Shown piece after piece: positions 1 to 5,387 of a stretch of 5,940 bases of DNA. The notes under the pieces are model-generated. The model ran no database searches. It saw only the letters and a program-made list of their open reading frames with translations, and was not told the DNA's origin. The position numbers and the translations under genes were made by a program. The stretch is from Anaerolineae bacterium (GTDB taxonomy: Bacteria; Chloroflexota; Anaerolineae; Aggregatilineales; Aggregatilineaceae): assembly GCA_016929355.1 (NCBI GenBank), contig JAFGJA010000513.1, forward strand, positions 1 through 5,940. The letters run 5' to 3'. Position 1 is the first letter of the stretch. Every line of letters begins with the position of its first letter.

Positions 1-389
1 AACCCTTCATCGAGCATTGCGCCGCGCGTGCGCTGATCCGCTTCTTCGCCCAGGTGATCCCACTCGTGCGCGCCGAGGCCGATGCCAACGCCTAAGATCA
101 AGCGTCCGTTGGACAGGCGATCTATGGAGACCGTTTCGCGGGCGAGTTTCCAGGGGCGGCGGCGGGGCAGGGGTGTAACCGTTGTGCCGATGGTGATCCG
201 TTCGGTATTGAGCGCAATCGCGGCCAACGCCACCCAGGGATCGACCATCGGGATCGGGTATTCGCTGGCGATGTGGTCCCAGATGAAGAAACCATCCCAC
301 CCGGCGTGTTCGGCGTCACGGGCAAGATCAGCGAGGACGCGCGCATCGCCAAAGCTGCCGTAGTTGGGTAAATAAATGGCGTGTTTCAT
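1..389 (-). CDS. LLM-class flavin/F420-dependent oxidoreductase, partial (C-terminus outside window)
   Basis: The reading frame is open from the ATG at 387-389 down to the window edge and gives 129 N-terminal residues; the stop lies outside the window. The product starts MKHAIYLPNYG and carries GWDGFFIWDHI (about residues 30-40), DPWVALAAIA (50-59), TPLPRRRPW (72-80) and RLSNGRLILGVG (91-102). These are typical of luciferase-like monooxygenases: cytosolic TIM-barrel enzymes that use reduced FMN or F420. About two thirds of the residues match the complete gene at 738-1616, so the two are tandem paralogues. The start is supported by a GAAAGG Shine-Dalgarno-like stretch about 8 nt upstream and by alignment with the paralogue's N-terminus. 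The substrate and the choice of FMN or F420 cannot be told from this fragment. A CTCTGTG-type repeat lies directly upstream of the ribosome binding site. Confidence 0.9.
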   Translation of the reverse strand, partial: MKHAIYLPNYGSFGDARVLADLARDAEHAGWDGFFIWDHIASEYPIPMVDPWVALAAIALNTERITIGTTVTPLPRRRPWKLARETVSIDRLSNGRLILGVGIGLGAHEWDHLGEEADQRTRGAMLDEG

Positions 390-400
390 GGTAAATCCTT

Positions 401-435
401 TCACCACAGAGTCACAGAGAACGCAGAGAAAAGCA
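401..435 (-). repeat. CACAGAG-type leader repeat, copy 1
   Basis: Read on the minus strand it has three spaced units, CTCTGCG, CTCTGTG and CTCTGTG, ending in GTGGTGA. It stops 11 nt before the ATG of the partial oxidoreductase. It matches the copy at 5351-5385 at nearly every position, including the TTTTCT tract ahead of the first unit. The terminal GGTGAAAGG merges into the ribosome binding site of the gene. Confidence 0.75.
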
Positions 436-478
436 AGAGAAGTATGCCGGATCAGGTGGTGGGGGAATGCCCGACTTT

Positions 479-508
479 TTGTGGCGTTGTGCGGGTGTGC
501 GATATACT
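479..508 (+). promoter_or_regulatory. Candidate sigma70-type promoter, module 1
   Basis: A TTGTGG hexamer (479-484) is followed after 18 bp by TATACT (503-508), close to the -35/-10 consensus. The same hexamer pattern and spacing recur at 2761-2790, and the spacers share a GGnGTTG core and a TGCGrTATACTA end. Transcription would start near 514-516 and run to the intrinsic terminator at 557-594. No protein gene follows on this strand. Confidence 0.6.
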
Positions 509-513
509 ACGCT

Positions 514-594
514 TACGATGCGGGAATTTATCTGTCACTGAATAACTAAGACTCTGGCGCGGTGATTGCAAGTGGCGAATCACGGCGCTTTTTT
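514..594 (+). ncRNA. Candidate ~80-nt small RNA or orphan leader
   Basis: This span lies between a good promoter candidate (479-508) and a strong intrinsic terminator (557-594) and has no protein gene downstream on the same strand. It contains a seven-codon ORF, ATG at 518-520 to TGA at 539-541 (MREFICH). Its first part shares GATGC...AATTTAT with the leader of the DinB-like gene (2804-2817). It may be a stand-alone small RNA or the remnant of a leader that lost its gene. The 5' end is inferred from the -10 box; expression is not demonstrated. Confidence 0.45.
557..594 (+). terminator. Intrinsic terminator, module 1
   Basis: GCGC-G-GTGATT (557-567) pairs with AATCAC-G-GCGC (578-588), giving ten base pairs around one G/G mismatch, with a 10-nt loop. 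Six T residues follow at 589-594. This is a textbook Rho-independent terminator on the plus strand; on the minus strand there is no U-run after the stem. Confidence 0.75.
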
Positions 595-631
595 GTTGTT
601 TGGTGGTTCTGATCGTCGCGTGTGCGTAGAA

Positions 632-711
632 CGCCTCGCCCCTCCGCGCTGCGCGCGGTACGAAATCGCGCGCGATTTCGTAGATAATCGCAGATTATCA
701 GGGGCGAGGCG
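632..711. repeat. Gapless cloverleaf (four-way junction) palindromic element
   Basis: A 12-bp closing stem, CGCCTCGCCCCT (632-643) with AGGGGCGAGGCG (700-711), is perfect. Inside it three perfect hairpins abut with no spare base: CCGCGC-TGC-GCGCGG (644-658), a 24-bp perfect palindrome centred between 670 and 671 (659-682), and GATAATC-GCA-GATTATC (683-699). The outer hairpin loops, TGC and GCA, are complementary. The element lies 27 bp beyond the stop codon of the oxidoreductase at 738-1616. It lacks a T-run on either strand, lacks tRNA motifs and encodes nothing recognisable. It may be a REP- or MITE-like dispersed element or a 3'-end RNA structure; no second copy is in the window. Confidence 0.8.
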
Positions 712-737
712 GCGTCCAAGCCATGCGCGTACCTGCG

Positions 738-1616
738 CTACGAGGCAATACGCGGTGGTCCCTGTAACACCAACTCGTGCATTTGCGCAACGGGCCATTC
801 GTCCAGCCAATCCGCGCCGAACATGGTCGGGGCCATGTGCTCGACCCACCATGTTGCGCCCGCTTCGGCAAATTGCGCGGCTGTCTCAATGGCTTGTGTG
901 CGATCCCCGGCGGATGTGCCCCGGTGAACGAACTCGAACGGGCCAGCCAGACCGAGCGCGGCGCGTTGGTCACTCACGTATTCGACCACGCCCTTAAAGG
1001 TTTCCAGGGGGGCGATACCCAGCGCGTTACCTTTTTCGAGCGGGAACACACCATCCCACCGGGCGGCGCGGCGCATGGGGGCTTTATTCGGCCAGTAGCC
1101 CGCGACCCAGATCGGGATACGCGGTTGTTGCCGGGTAGGGGGCAAAAACTGCGATTCCTCGACCTGATAATATGCGCCCTCGTAACGGAACGGCTGGCCG
1201 GACCACAACCCGCTCAAGATGTCTAACCCCTCGTCAAGCATGACCCCGCGCACCCTCGGATCGATTTCTTCGCCAAAATTTGCCCATTCCACTGGGCGTC
1301 CCGTGCCAAGCCCCGCGCCAAAGATCAAGCGCCCGCCGGAGAGGTGATCGAGCGCGGCGGTTTCTTTCGCCAGCATCCAGGGGCGGCGGCGCGGCAGGGG
1401 TGTGACCAGCGCGCCGATGGTCATTTTTTCAGTGGACATGGCAATTGCCGCCAGCGATACCCAGGGATCGACTACCTCGATCAGAAACTCGCGCGCGATG
1501 TGGTCCCAGATGAAGAAACCATCCCACCCGGCGTTTTCAGCATCGTGGGCGAGGTTGGCGAGCGTGCGCGGATCGGCGTAAGGGCCGAGGTTGGGCAGAT
1601 AGAGGGCGAATTTCAT
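738..1616 (-). CDS. LLM-class flavin/F420-dependent oxidoreductase
   Basis: This is a complete 292-residue protein, ATG at 1614-1616 to TAG at 738-740, a usual length for single-domain luciferase-like oxidoreductases. Visible features in order: the first barrel strand MKFALYLPNLG; GWDGFFIWDHI (30-40); DPWVSLAAIAMSTEKMTIG (50-68), the usual region that samples time and space around the flavin site; TPLPRRRPW (72-80); LSGGRLIFGAGLG (92-104); GVMLDEGLDIL (124-134); PIWVAGYWP (168-176), a late barrel strand; and a C-terminal helix ending in GPPRIAS. No signal peptide or membrane segment is seen, so it is cytosolic. Likely role: oxidation or reduction of a small molecule with FMN or F420; the substrate is unknown. 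GAAAGG about 9 nt upstream supports the start. It is the tandem paralogue of the partial gene at 1-389, with a 348-bp non-coding block between them. Confidence 0.92.
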   Translation of the reverse strand: MKFALYLPNLGPYADPRTLANLAHDAENAGWDGFFIWDHIAREFLIEVVDPWVSLAAIAMSTEKMTIGALVTPLPRRRPWMLAKETAALDHLSGGRLIFGAGLGTGRPVEWANFGEEIDPRVRGVMLDEGLDILSGLWSGQPFRYEGAYYQVEESQFLPPTRQQPRIPIWVAGYWPNKAPMRRAARWDGVFPLEKGNALGIAPLETFKGVVEYVSDQRAALGLAGPFEFVHRGTSAGDRTQAIETAAQFAEAGATWWVEHMAPTMFGADWLDEWPVAQMHELVLQGPPRIAS

Positions 1617-1628
1617 GGGTAAAACCTT

Positions 1629-1642
1629 TCAACCACAGCGAA
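1629..1642 (-). repeat. Degenerate CACAGAG-type leader repeat, copy 3
   Basis: On the minus strand this reads CGCTGTGGTTGAAAGG just ahead of TTTTACCCATG. It matches the 3' end of copy 1 (CTCTGTGGTGAAAGG, then ATTTACCATG) with a few changes. Only one of the three units is left. It may be an eroded repeat or simply the leader carried along when the oxidoreductase gene was duplicated. Confidence 0.45.
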
Positions 1643-1659
1643 AATTAAGGTAAAAGCGG

Positions 1660-1684
1660 CCCCTCCCCATTCAAAATGGAGGGG
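1660..1684 (-). terminator. Probable terminator hairpin after the phosphotransferase gene
   Basis: CCCCT (1660-1664) pairs with AGGGG (1680-1684), and CCATT (1667-1671) with AATGG (1675-1679). The loop is three bases and CC at 1665-1666 is bulged. On the minus strand the stem is followed by CCGCTTTTA, a short T-run. It lies 44 bp beyond the phosphotransferase stop codon and could be an eroded relative of the CCCCCTCTCC hairpins elsewhere in the window. Confidence 0.5.
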
Positions 1685-1728
1685 AAAACGCATGAACATC
1701 TTGGAAAAAGAGGATGACCTGGGGGTGA

Positions 1729-2688
1729 TTATACCAGCCCCGTAACCGGCGGCACATTATCCAGAATCATCGGGCGCAGGTCGCGCACGGTGCGTTGTGT
1801 CCAGGGATCGCCGCCATCTTTCGGCAGCACAATGTAAAACAGCGTCCGGCGATACCTCATGAACAGGGCGAGATGATCCAGCCAACTCGGATCGAGCGTA
1901 TAGGCGTCGTCGTAGCCCGCGAGAAAATGATCGGTCAATTCGCGGGCAAAGGCGGCAACTTCGGCGGCGGGCCGGTGGCGTGATTCAAAGATCGGGTGAA
2001 ACAGCGCAATCGCCAGATCGAGCGCGAACCAATGCCGCGTGCAGACATCAAAATCGAGGATGGTCAGTGATCCTTCATGCAGCAGAAAATTATGCGAATG
2101 CGCGTCGTTGTGGATCGGGCCGAAGGCGTCCGTTGACTGCGGCAGATCACGCACCTGCGCCCCGATGCGCTGCCACTGGGCCAGTATGCCGGGATCGTCC
2201 TGGCACATCGTACAGAAAAAGGCGTGTTCTTCTTCCCAGGCGGGGATCGCGGCGCGGGATGCGGCGGTATAGGTCGCACTTAGCGCGTGAATCTGGCCGA
2301 GGATGTTTCCCCACTGCCGGAAGAAATGCGCGTTCCACTCAGCAGGATTGCGGAAGTCTACCGGCTTCCCCGGCGCTTTGTGCAGCGTCATCACGGCGAA
2401 GGTCGCCTCTTCATCGCTCACGAGTTCGATCATTTCCTCGTTAACCGAGGGCAGATAACCCGGAGTCGGGACGCCGCCCGCGCGCAGATAGTTCACGAAA
2501 TCCATTTTTGCGCGCATGACCGGCAAGCGATCTTCAGTGGCGGGCATAAACTTGATCACCACCGGATCGCGTGGATTCGCCAACACGAAGCCATCCGGCG
2601 CACCCCCACCGCCGAGCCGTACTGCATCCTTCAGATCGAAGCCGAAGCGATCCGCACCGGCATGTTTGATTGTGTCGCTGAGATACAT
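1729..2688 (-). CDS. Phosphotransferase of the APH / choline-kinase fold
   Basis: This is a 319-residue protein, ATG at 2686-2688 to TAA at 1729-1731. The catalytic (Brenner) motif is seen as HNDAHSHN (193-200): D195 is the likely catalytic base and N200 a metal ligand. The DFD-type metal-binding motif follows at 212-214 (ILDFD). N-terminal GGGGAPDGFVL (26-36) is a glycine-rich loop and K46 in VVIKF the likely ATP-contacting lysine. The family transfers ATP phosphate to small molecules or protein side chains; members include aminoglycoside kinases, choline and homoserine kinases and SrkA-like kinases. The substrate is not evident, and nothing points to antibiotic resistance. A strong AAGGAGG lies 9 nt upstream. 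The gene is divergent from the DinB-like gene and is followed by a hairpin at 1660-1684. Confidence 0.87.
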   Translation of the reverse strand: MYLSDTIKHAGADRFGFDLKDAVRLGGGGAPDGFVLANPRDPVVIKFMPATEDRLPVMRAKMDFVNYLRAGGVPTPGYLPSVNEEMIELVSDEEATFAVMTLHKAPGKPVDFRNPAEWNAHFFRQWGNILGQIHALSATYTAASRAAIPAWEEEHAFFCTMCQDDPGILAQWQRIGAQVRDLPQSTDAFGPIHNDAHSHNFLLHEGSLTILDFDVCTRHWFALDLAIALFHPIFESRHRPAAEVAAFARELTDHFLAGYDDAYTLDPSWLDHLALFMRYRRTLFYIVLPKDGGDPWTQRTVRDLRPMILDNVPPVTGLV

Positions 2689-2697
2689 CGGTTCATT

Positions 2698-2704
2698 CCT
2701 CCTT
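2698..2704 (-). promoter_or_regulatory. Strong Shine-Dalgarno of the phosphotransferase gene
   Basis: AAGGAGG on the minus strand ends 9 nt before the ATG. It is a full match to the anti-Shine-Dalgarno core, is the best ribosome binding site in the window, and fixes the start codon of the phosphotransferase. Confidence 0.8.
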
Positions 2705-2760
2705 GTAAGTGAAATACAATGTTAGGATACCCGAAAAAATGTTCGAAAAATCACCGGTTT

Positions 2761-2790
2761 TTGCGGTGTTGAGTCGCGCTGCGGTATACT
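2761..2790 (+). promoter_or_regulatory. Candidate sigma70-type promoter of the DinB-like gene, module 2
   Basis: TTGCGG (2761-2766) is followed after 18 bp by TATACT (2785-2790). Sequence around and between the hexamers resembles the promoter candidate at 479-508: both begin with TTTTTG, share a GGnGTTG core, and end TGCG-purine-TATACTA. Transcription would start near 2796-2798, leaving a leader of about 75 nt before the DinB-like start codon. Confidence 0.65.
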
Positions 2791-2829
2791 ATCTTGACTG
2801 GTGGATGCCAAATTTATATCGTTGATCGC

Positions 2830-2854
2830 GCCCGAAATTGATCGGGCATTTTTG
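2830..2854 (+). terminator. Terminator-like hairpin in the DinB-like gene leader (possible attenuator)
   Basis: GCCCGA (2830-2835) pairs with TCGGGC (2842-2847) around a six-base loop and is followed by ATTTTTG (2848-2854). It lies between the promoter candidate and the ribosome binding site at 2860-2864, so it could stop transcription early. A six-codon ORF, ATG at 2805-2807 to TGA at 2823-2825 (MPNLYR), ends just before the stem. The stem is only six base pairs, so strong termination is not certain. Confidence 0.5.
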
Positions 2855-2859
2855 TATCC

Positions 2860-2864
2860 AGGAG
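2860..2864 (+). promoter_or_regulatory. Ribosome binding site that sets the DinB-like start
   Basis: AGGAG, within CCAGGAGAGAGAAGC, lies 8 nt before ATG 2873-2875. An in-frame ATG at 2801 has no ribosome binding site, and a protein from there would run through the leader hairpin, so the 2873 start is preferred. Confidence 0.75.
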
Positions 2865-2872
2865 AGAGAAGC

Positions 2873-3328
2873 ATGGCAGAAAAAGCACAATTGATCGCTG
2901 ATCTCAAGGCAAAACACGAAGCGACCCGCGCCCTGATCGCGGACCTTGATCCGGGGTTGGTGATTCATGGGGACTCTGGCTGGCGGCTGCGGGACATTAT
3001 CGCGCACATGGCGGTGTGGTATGGCGTGCGTGTGCGATCTTTGCAGCAGTGGCAGACGGGGGATACATATCTTGTGCCTGGGGGTGATGTGGAAGCGTTC
3101 AATATGCAGACGGTAGCGGATCGTGCGGAGTGGTCGTATGATGCGGTATTCGCAGAGTGGGAGAGCGAATTCGCCGCATTGATGGATGTATTGGCCGCCA
3201 TGCCGCCGGAGCAGTTTGCGCAGGAGATGACGCTGCCCTGGAACGCGGTGGGACCGGTGAGTCTGTTTGTGGAGCGGCTGGTCGAGCATCAGCGCGATCA
3301 TTACGACGAGATTCACGCGGTGGTGTGA
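2873..3328 (+). CDS. DinB-like / ClbS-DfsB-type four-helix-bundle protein
   Basis: This is a 151-residue protein ending at TGA 3326-3328. The start chosen is the ATG with AGGAG 8 nt upstream, not the in-frame ATG at 2801. The helical pattern and the three histidines fit the DinB/YfiT superfamily: H45 in GWRLRDIIAHMAVW (36-49), and H139 and H143 in VEHQRDHYDEIH (137-148). In the family such histidines bind a divalent metal. The tryptophan-rich first segment also resembles ClbS/DfsB and maleylpyruvate-isomerase-like proteins. Members include thiol transferases and self-protection or stress proteins, and many have no known function; the reaction here cannot be assigned. It is cytosolic, with no signal peptide. 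It is the only plus-strand gene, has its own promoter and a leader hairpin, is divergent from the phosphotransferase and converges on the M20 peptidase. Confidence 0.85.
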   Translation: MAEKAQLIADLKAKHEATRALIADLDPGLVIHGDSGWRLRDIIAHMAVWYGVRVRSLQQWQTGDTYLVPGGDVEAFNMQTVADRAEWSYDAVFAEWESEFAALMDVLAAMPPEQFAQEMTLPWNAVGPVSLFVERLVEHQRDHYDEIHAVV

Positions 3329-3335
3329 CACAAAA

Positions 3336-3379
3336 CCTCACCCCCCCACCTCCTCTCCATCCGATGGAAAGGGGGAGTC
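3336..3379 (+). repeat. CCTCAC-hairpin 3'-end repeat, unit 1
   Basis: It starts with CCTCACCCCC seven bases after the DinB-like stop codon. An imperfect hairpin follows (3349-3360 with 3364-3375, loop CCG), then GAGTCC. It aligns with the units at 3392-3439 and 5570-5612 (both minus strand). No T-run follows the stem, so simple Rho-independent termination is not obvious. Confidence 0.7.
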
Positions 3380-3391
3380 CGGCACGCGGTC

Positions 3392-3439
3392 AAGTCCCCC
3401 TCTCCGGCTTGGCGGGAGAGGGGGATTTAGGGGGTGAGG
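3392..3439 (-). repeat. CCTCAC-hairpin 3'-end repeat, unit 2
   Basis: Read on the minus strand it begins with CCTCACCCCC 17 bases after the M20 stop codon and continues into a hairpin whose ten-base arms CCCCCTCTCC and GGAGAGGGGG pair perfectly (3396-3405 with 3415-3424). Four more pairs, one of them G-T, extend the foot. Unit 1 faces it head to head, so CCTCACCCCC (3336-3345) also pairs with GGGGGTGAGG (3430-3439). The pair could close a larger branched structure between the two convergent genes and serve as a two-way 3' end. Confidence 0.75.
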
Positions 3440-3456
3440 CTATATTGGGGCTAGGG

Positions 3457-4605
3457 CTACACCTGCGCCATGTCCCAATCCAGCAGCATTTTCGCCAGCA
3501 GCGCGGCGCGGCGATGCAGCGAGCGGATCGTGATCTGTTCGTGCGTGGCGTGCAGTCCTAGCCCCTCTGGGCCGAGTCCGTCCAGCGTCGGGATGCCCAT
3601 TGCGGCGGTGAAATTGCCATCACTCGCGCCGCCGCTCCCATCTTCGCGCTGATCGATCCCCAATGATGCCGCAATCGCCTTGACCTGATTCACGACGCGC
3701 ACCATTTGTTCGTTGCGTTCCATCGGGCCGCGATCAATATCTCCTTCCACGATCACCTCAGCGCCGGGCAGGACGGGCGTCAGCCCCTTGATCGCGGTGT
3801 TCACGCGCCCGGCTTCCGCCGCTTTCAGGAACCGCACATCGACTTGCAGCGTGGCGGTGGGCGGGATCACGTTGGTGGCAATGCCGCCCTGAACCATCGT
3901 CACCGAAACTGATGTGCCGTTGGGCAGGTCATTCAATTTATGCAATGCGAGCGCCTGATGTGCCACTTCGATCACCGCATTGATCCCCGCTTCGGGCGCT
4001 TGTCCCGCATGAGACGCGCGGCCTTTGGTCTGGACCGTGTAATTGCCGATGCCCTTGCGCCACGATTTGATCGCTTCGCCTTCGGCGGCGGGTTCCAGCA
4101 CCAGCACCAGCCCTGCATCCTTCGCTTTTTCGCAGATCAGATCGCGCGAATGTTGGCTGCGCGTTTCCTCGTCCGTTGTGAACAAGGCCCAGATCGGGCG
4201 TTCCGGCAGTTCGCCGCGCTCATGCAAACCGCGAATTGCGGCCAGCAAGACCACGATCCCGCTTTTCATATCGGCCACGCCGGGACCATACAGAATCCCG
4301 TTTTCCTCGCGGAGCAGCATCTCGTTGATCGTGCCCACCGGCCAGACGGTATCCATGTGCGCCAGAAACAGGATCGGCTTGCCGGGCGCGTCGTTGTGCC
4401 AGGTGGCGAACACAATATCGCCCACGGTTTCGCGTGGATGGATCGTGACGGCTGCGCCGAGTTCGCGGCACAGACCGGCCACATAAGCGCTAAGTTGGTC
4501 CACGTAAGGTTTGTTATCGCTTGGTGATTCAAATTCTGCCAGACGACGCACCAGCGCGATCATGTCGGGTGTGCGGGCGTCGAAATATTCCAAGAAATCA
4601 GACAT
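3457..4605 (-). CDS. M20 family metallopeptidase (glutamate carboxypeptidase / CPG2-like)
   Basis: This is a 382-residue protein, ATG at 4603-4605 to TAG at 3457-3459, of normal length for single-chain M20 enzymes. The di-zinc site is complete: H83 and D85 in LAHMDTVWP (81-89), bridging D112 in GVADMKSG (109-116), catalytic E146 and ligand E147 in TTDEE (143-147), E171 in VLEPA (169-173), and H352 in LHATHE (351-356). The dimerisation domain is inserted at about 184-290 and holds the conserved H199 in GRASHAGQAPEAG. The family hydrolyses C-terminal residues of short peptides or N-acyl amino acids; carboxypeptidase G2 releases glutamate from folates. No signal peptide is seen, so it is cytosolic, unlike secreted CPG2. 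GAGGAAG lies 11 nt upstream. It follows the methyltransferase by 61 bp and a peptide-type permease lies farther upstream, which suggests processing of imported peptides. Exact substrate is unknown. Confidence 0.94.
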   Translation of the reverse strand: MSDFLEYFDARTPDMIALVRRLAEFESPSDNKPYVDQLSAYVAGLCRELGAAVTIHPRETVGDIVFATWHNDAPGKPILFLAHMDTVWPVGTINEMLLREENGILYGPGVADMKSGIVVLLAAIRGLHERGELPERPIWALFTTDEETRSQHSRDLICEKAKDAGLVLVLEPAAEGEAIKSWRKGIGNYTVQTKGRASHAGQAPEAGINAVIEVAHQALALHKLNDLPNGTSVSVTMVQGGIATNVIPPTATLQVDVRFLKAAEAGRVNTAIKGLTPVLPGAEVIVEGDIDRGPMERNEQMVRVVNQVKAIAASLGIDQREDGSGGASDGNFTAAMGIPTLDGLGPEGLGLHATHEQITIRSLHRRAALLAKMLLDWDMAQV

Positions 4606-4666
4606 GGTGTGATTTTCTTCCTCAAGGGGTAGACGTTAAGCGAATGCCAGTTTTACCCAAAACACC

Positions 4667-5326
4667 CTATTTGTGCCAGATGGCCGAATAGCGCCAGAGG
4701 AGATGATGCCGCAGTTGCACACCCGGCAAACAGGCGTGATAGGTGCGCTGTGCTTCGCTAAACGTGAGATACGAATCGTGCGCGCCATGGGCAGCCCAGG
4801 CCGCCCGCACCTCGTCTGATTCGTGCAGGTGTCCGGTGCGCCGCAGCCGCAGCATAGCGTTGGCGGGTATGGCGAGCAGATCGCGCCACAAGTCCGCCGG
4901 GTGTTCATTTTCAACCAGATCAAGCACCAGCAGCACGCCGCCGGGCCGGAGCGCGTTTTTCAATTGGCGTAATACGGTGTCGTGGGGCAGGTGGTGCAGC
5001 GTAGCAATGGAGGCGATGCAATCGAACGACTCCGGCGCGAGATCAGTCGTCAGGATGTCGGCGGCTTGAAACGTGATATTGGGGTAGGCGGTGGATCGTG
5101 CTTGGGCGATCTCGATCATGCCCGGCGCGAGATCGAGCGCGAGAACGTGATCGGCACGTTCTGCCAGTTTGCGCGCAAACAAGCCCGCCCCACAGCCGAG
5201 ATCGAGCGCAGCGTGGCAGGGCGTCGGCACATGGCGCAGCAGCAGATCGTGATAGTGGGTATTGTGATTCCAGCCATCATCGGCAAAAGAGGCGAGGCGG
5301 TTAAAGTCGTCACGAACCTGATCCAT
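4667..5326 (-). CDS. Class I SAM-dependent methyltransferase
   Basis: This is a 219-residue protein, ATG at 5324-5326 to TAG at 4667-4669. Rossmann-fold methyltransferase motifs occur in order: motif I LDLGCGAGLFA (41-51) binds S-adenosylmethionine; D65 in VLALDLAPGMIE (61-72) is the acidic residue that would contact the ribose; AADILTTDL (88-96) is motif II; FDCIASIATLHHLP (101-114) is motif III; and LRPGGVLLVLDL (126-137) is the post-motif strand. The C-terminal YSAIWHK ending recalls a group of uncharacterised Methyltransf_11/25-type enzymes, by recollection only. The methyl acceptor cannot be told. AGAGGA lies about 8 nt upstream of the start. It is cytosolic and probably co-transcribed with the M20 gene 61 bp downstream, since no terminator separates them. 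Its leader contains copy 2 of the CACAGAG-type repeat. Confidence 0.93.
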   Translation of the reverse strand: MDQVRDDFNRLASFADDGWNHNTHYHDLLLRHVPTPCHAALDLGCGAGLFARKLAERADHVLALDLAPGMIEIAQARSTAYPNITFQAADILTTDLAPESFDCIASIATLHHLPHDTVLRQLKNALRPGGVLLVLDLVENEHPADLWRDLLAIPANAMLRLRRTGHLHESDEVRAAWAAHGAHDSYLTFSEAQRTYHACLPGVQLRHHLLWRYSAIWHK

Positions 5327-5350
5327 GATAATATCCTCTGAAAATCATAT

Positions 5351-5387
<37 letters not shown>

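Noticed and set aside
401..435. CRISPR array
   Set aside because: The repeat units are seven bases with one- or two-base gaps; there are no spacers and no cas genes.
632..711. tRNA gene
   Set aside because: The cloverleaf has no junction bases, no T-loop or D-loop signature and three-base loops, so it cannot be a tRNA.
566..1226. Overlapping plus-strand ORFs at 566-997 and 777-1226
   Set aside because: They are mostly antisense to the oxidoreductase at 738-1616, have arginine-rich low-complexity products, and the first runs through the terminator and the cloverleaf.
1729..2688. Aminoglycoside resistance gene
   Set aside because: Only the general kinase fold and catalytic motif are visible; these are shared by many metabolic kinases and nothing in the context indicates drug resistance.
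2801..2872. Upstream in-frame ATG at 2801 as the start of the DinB-like protein
   Set aside because: It has no suitably spaced ribosome binding site, lies only about 10 bp past the -10 box, and its first 24 codons would cover the leader hairpin and the ribosome binding site of the 2873 start.
2789..3331. Minus-strand ORF of 180 codons opposite the DinB-like gene
   Set aside because: The plus-strand product has a recognisable fold with the expected histidines and a ribosome binding site; the antisense product has neither.
3940..4527. Plus-strand ORF of 195 codons
   Set aside because: It lies opposite the M20 gene, whose complete set of zinc ligands proves the minus strand is coding; the plus-strand product is rich in His, Arg and Cys with no family resemblance.
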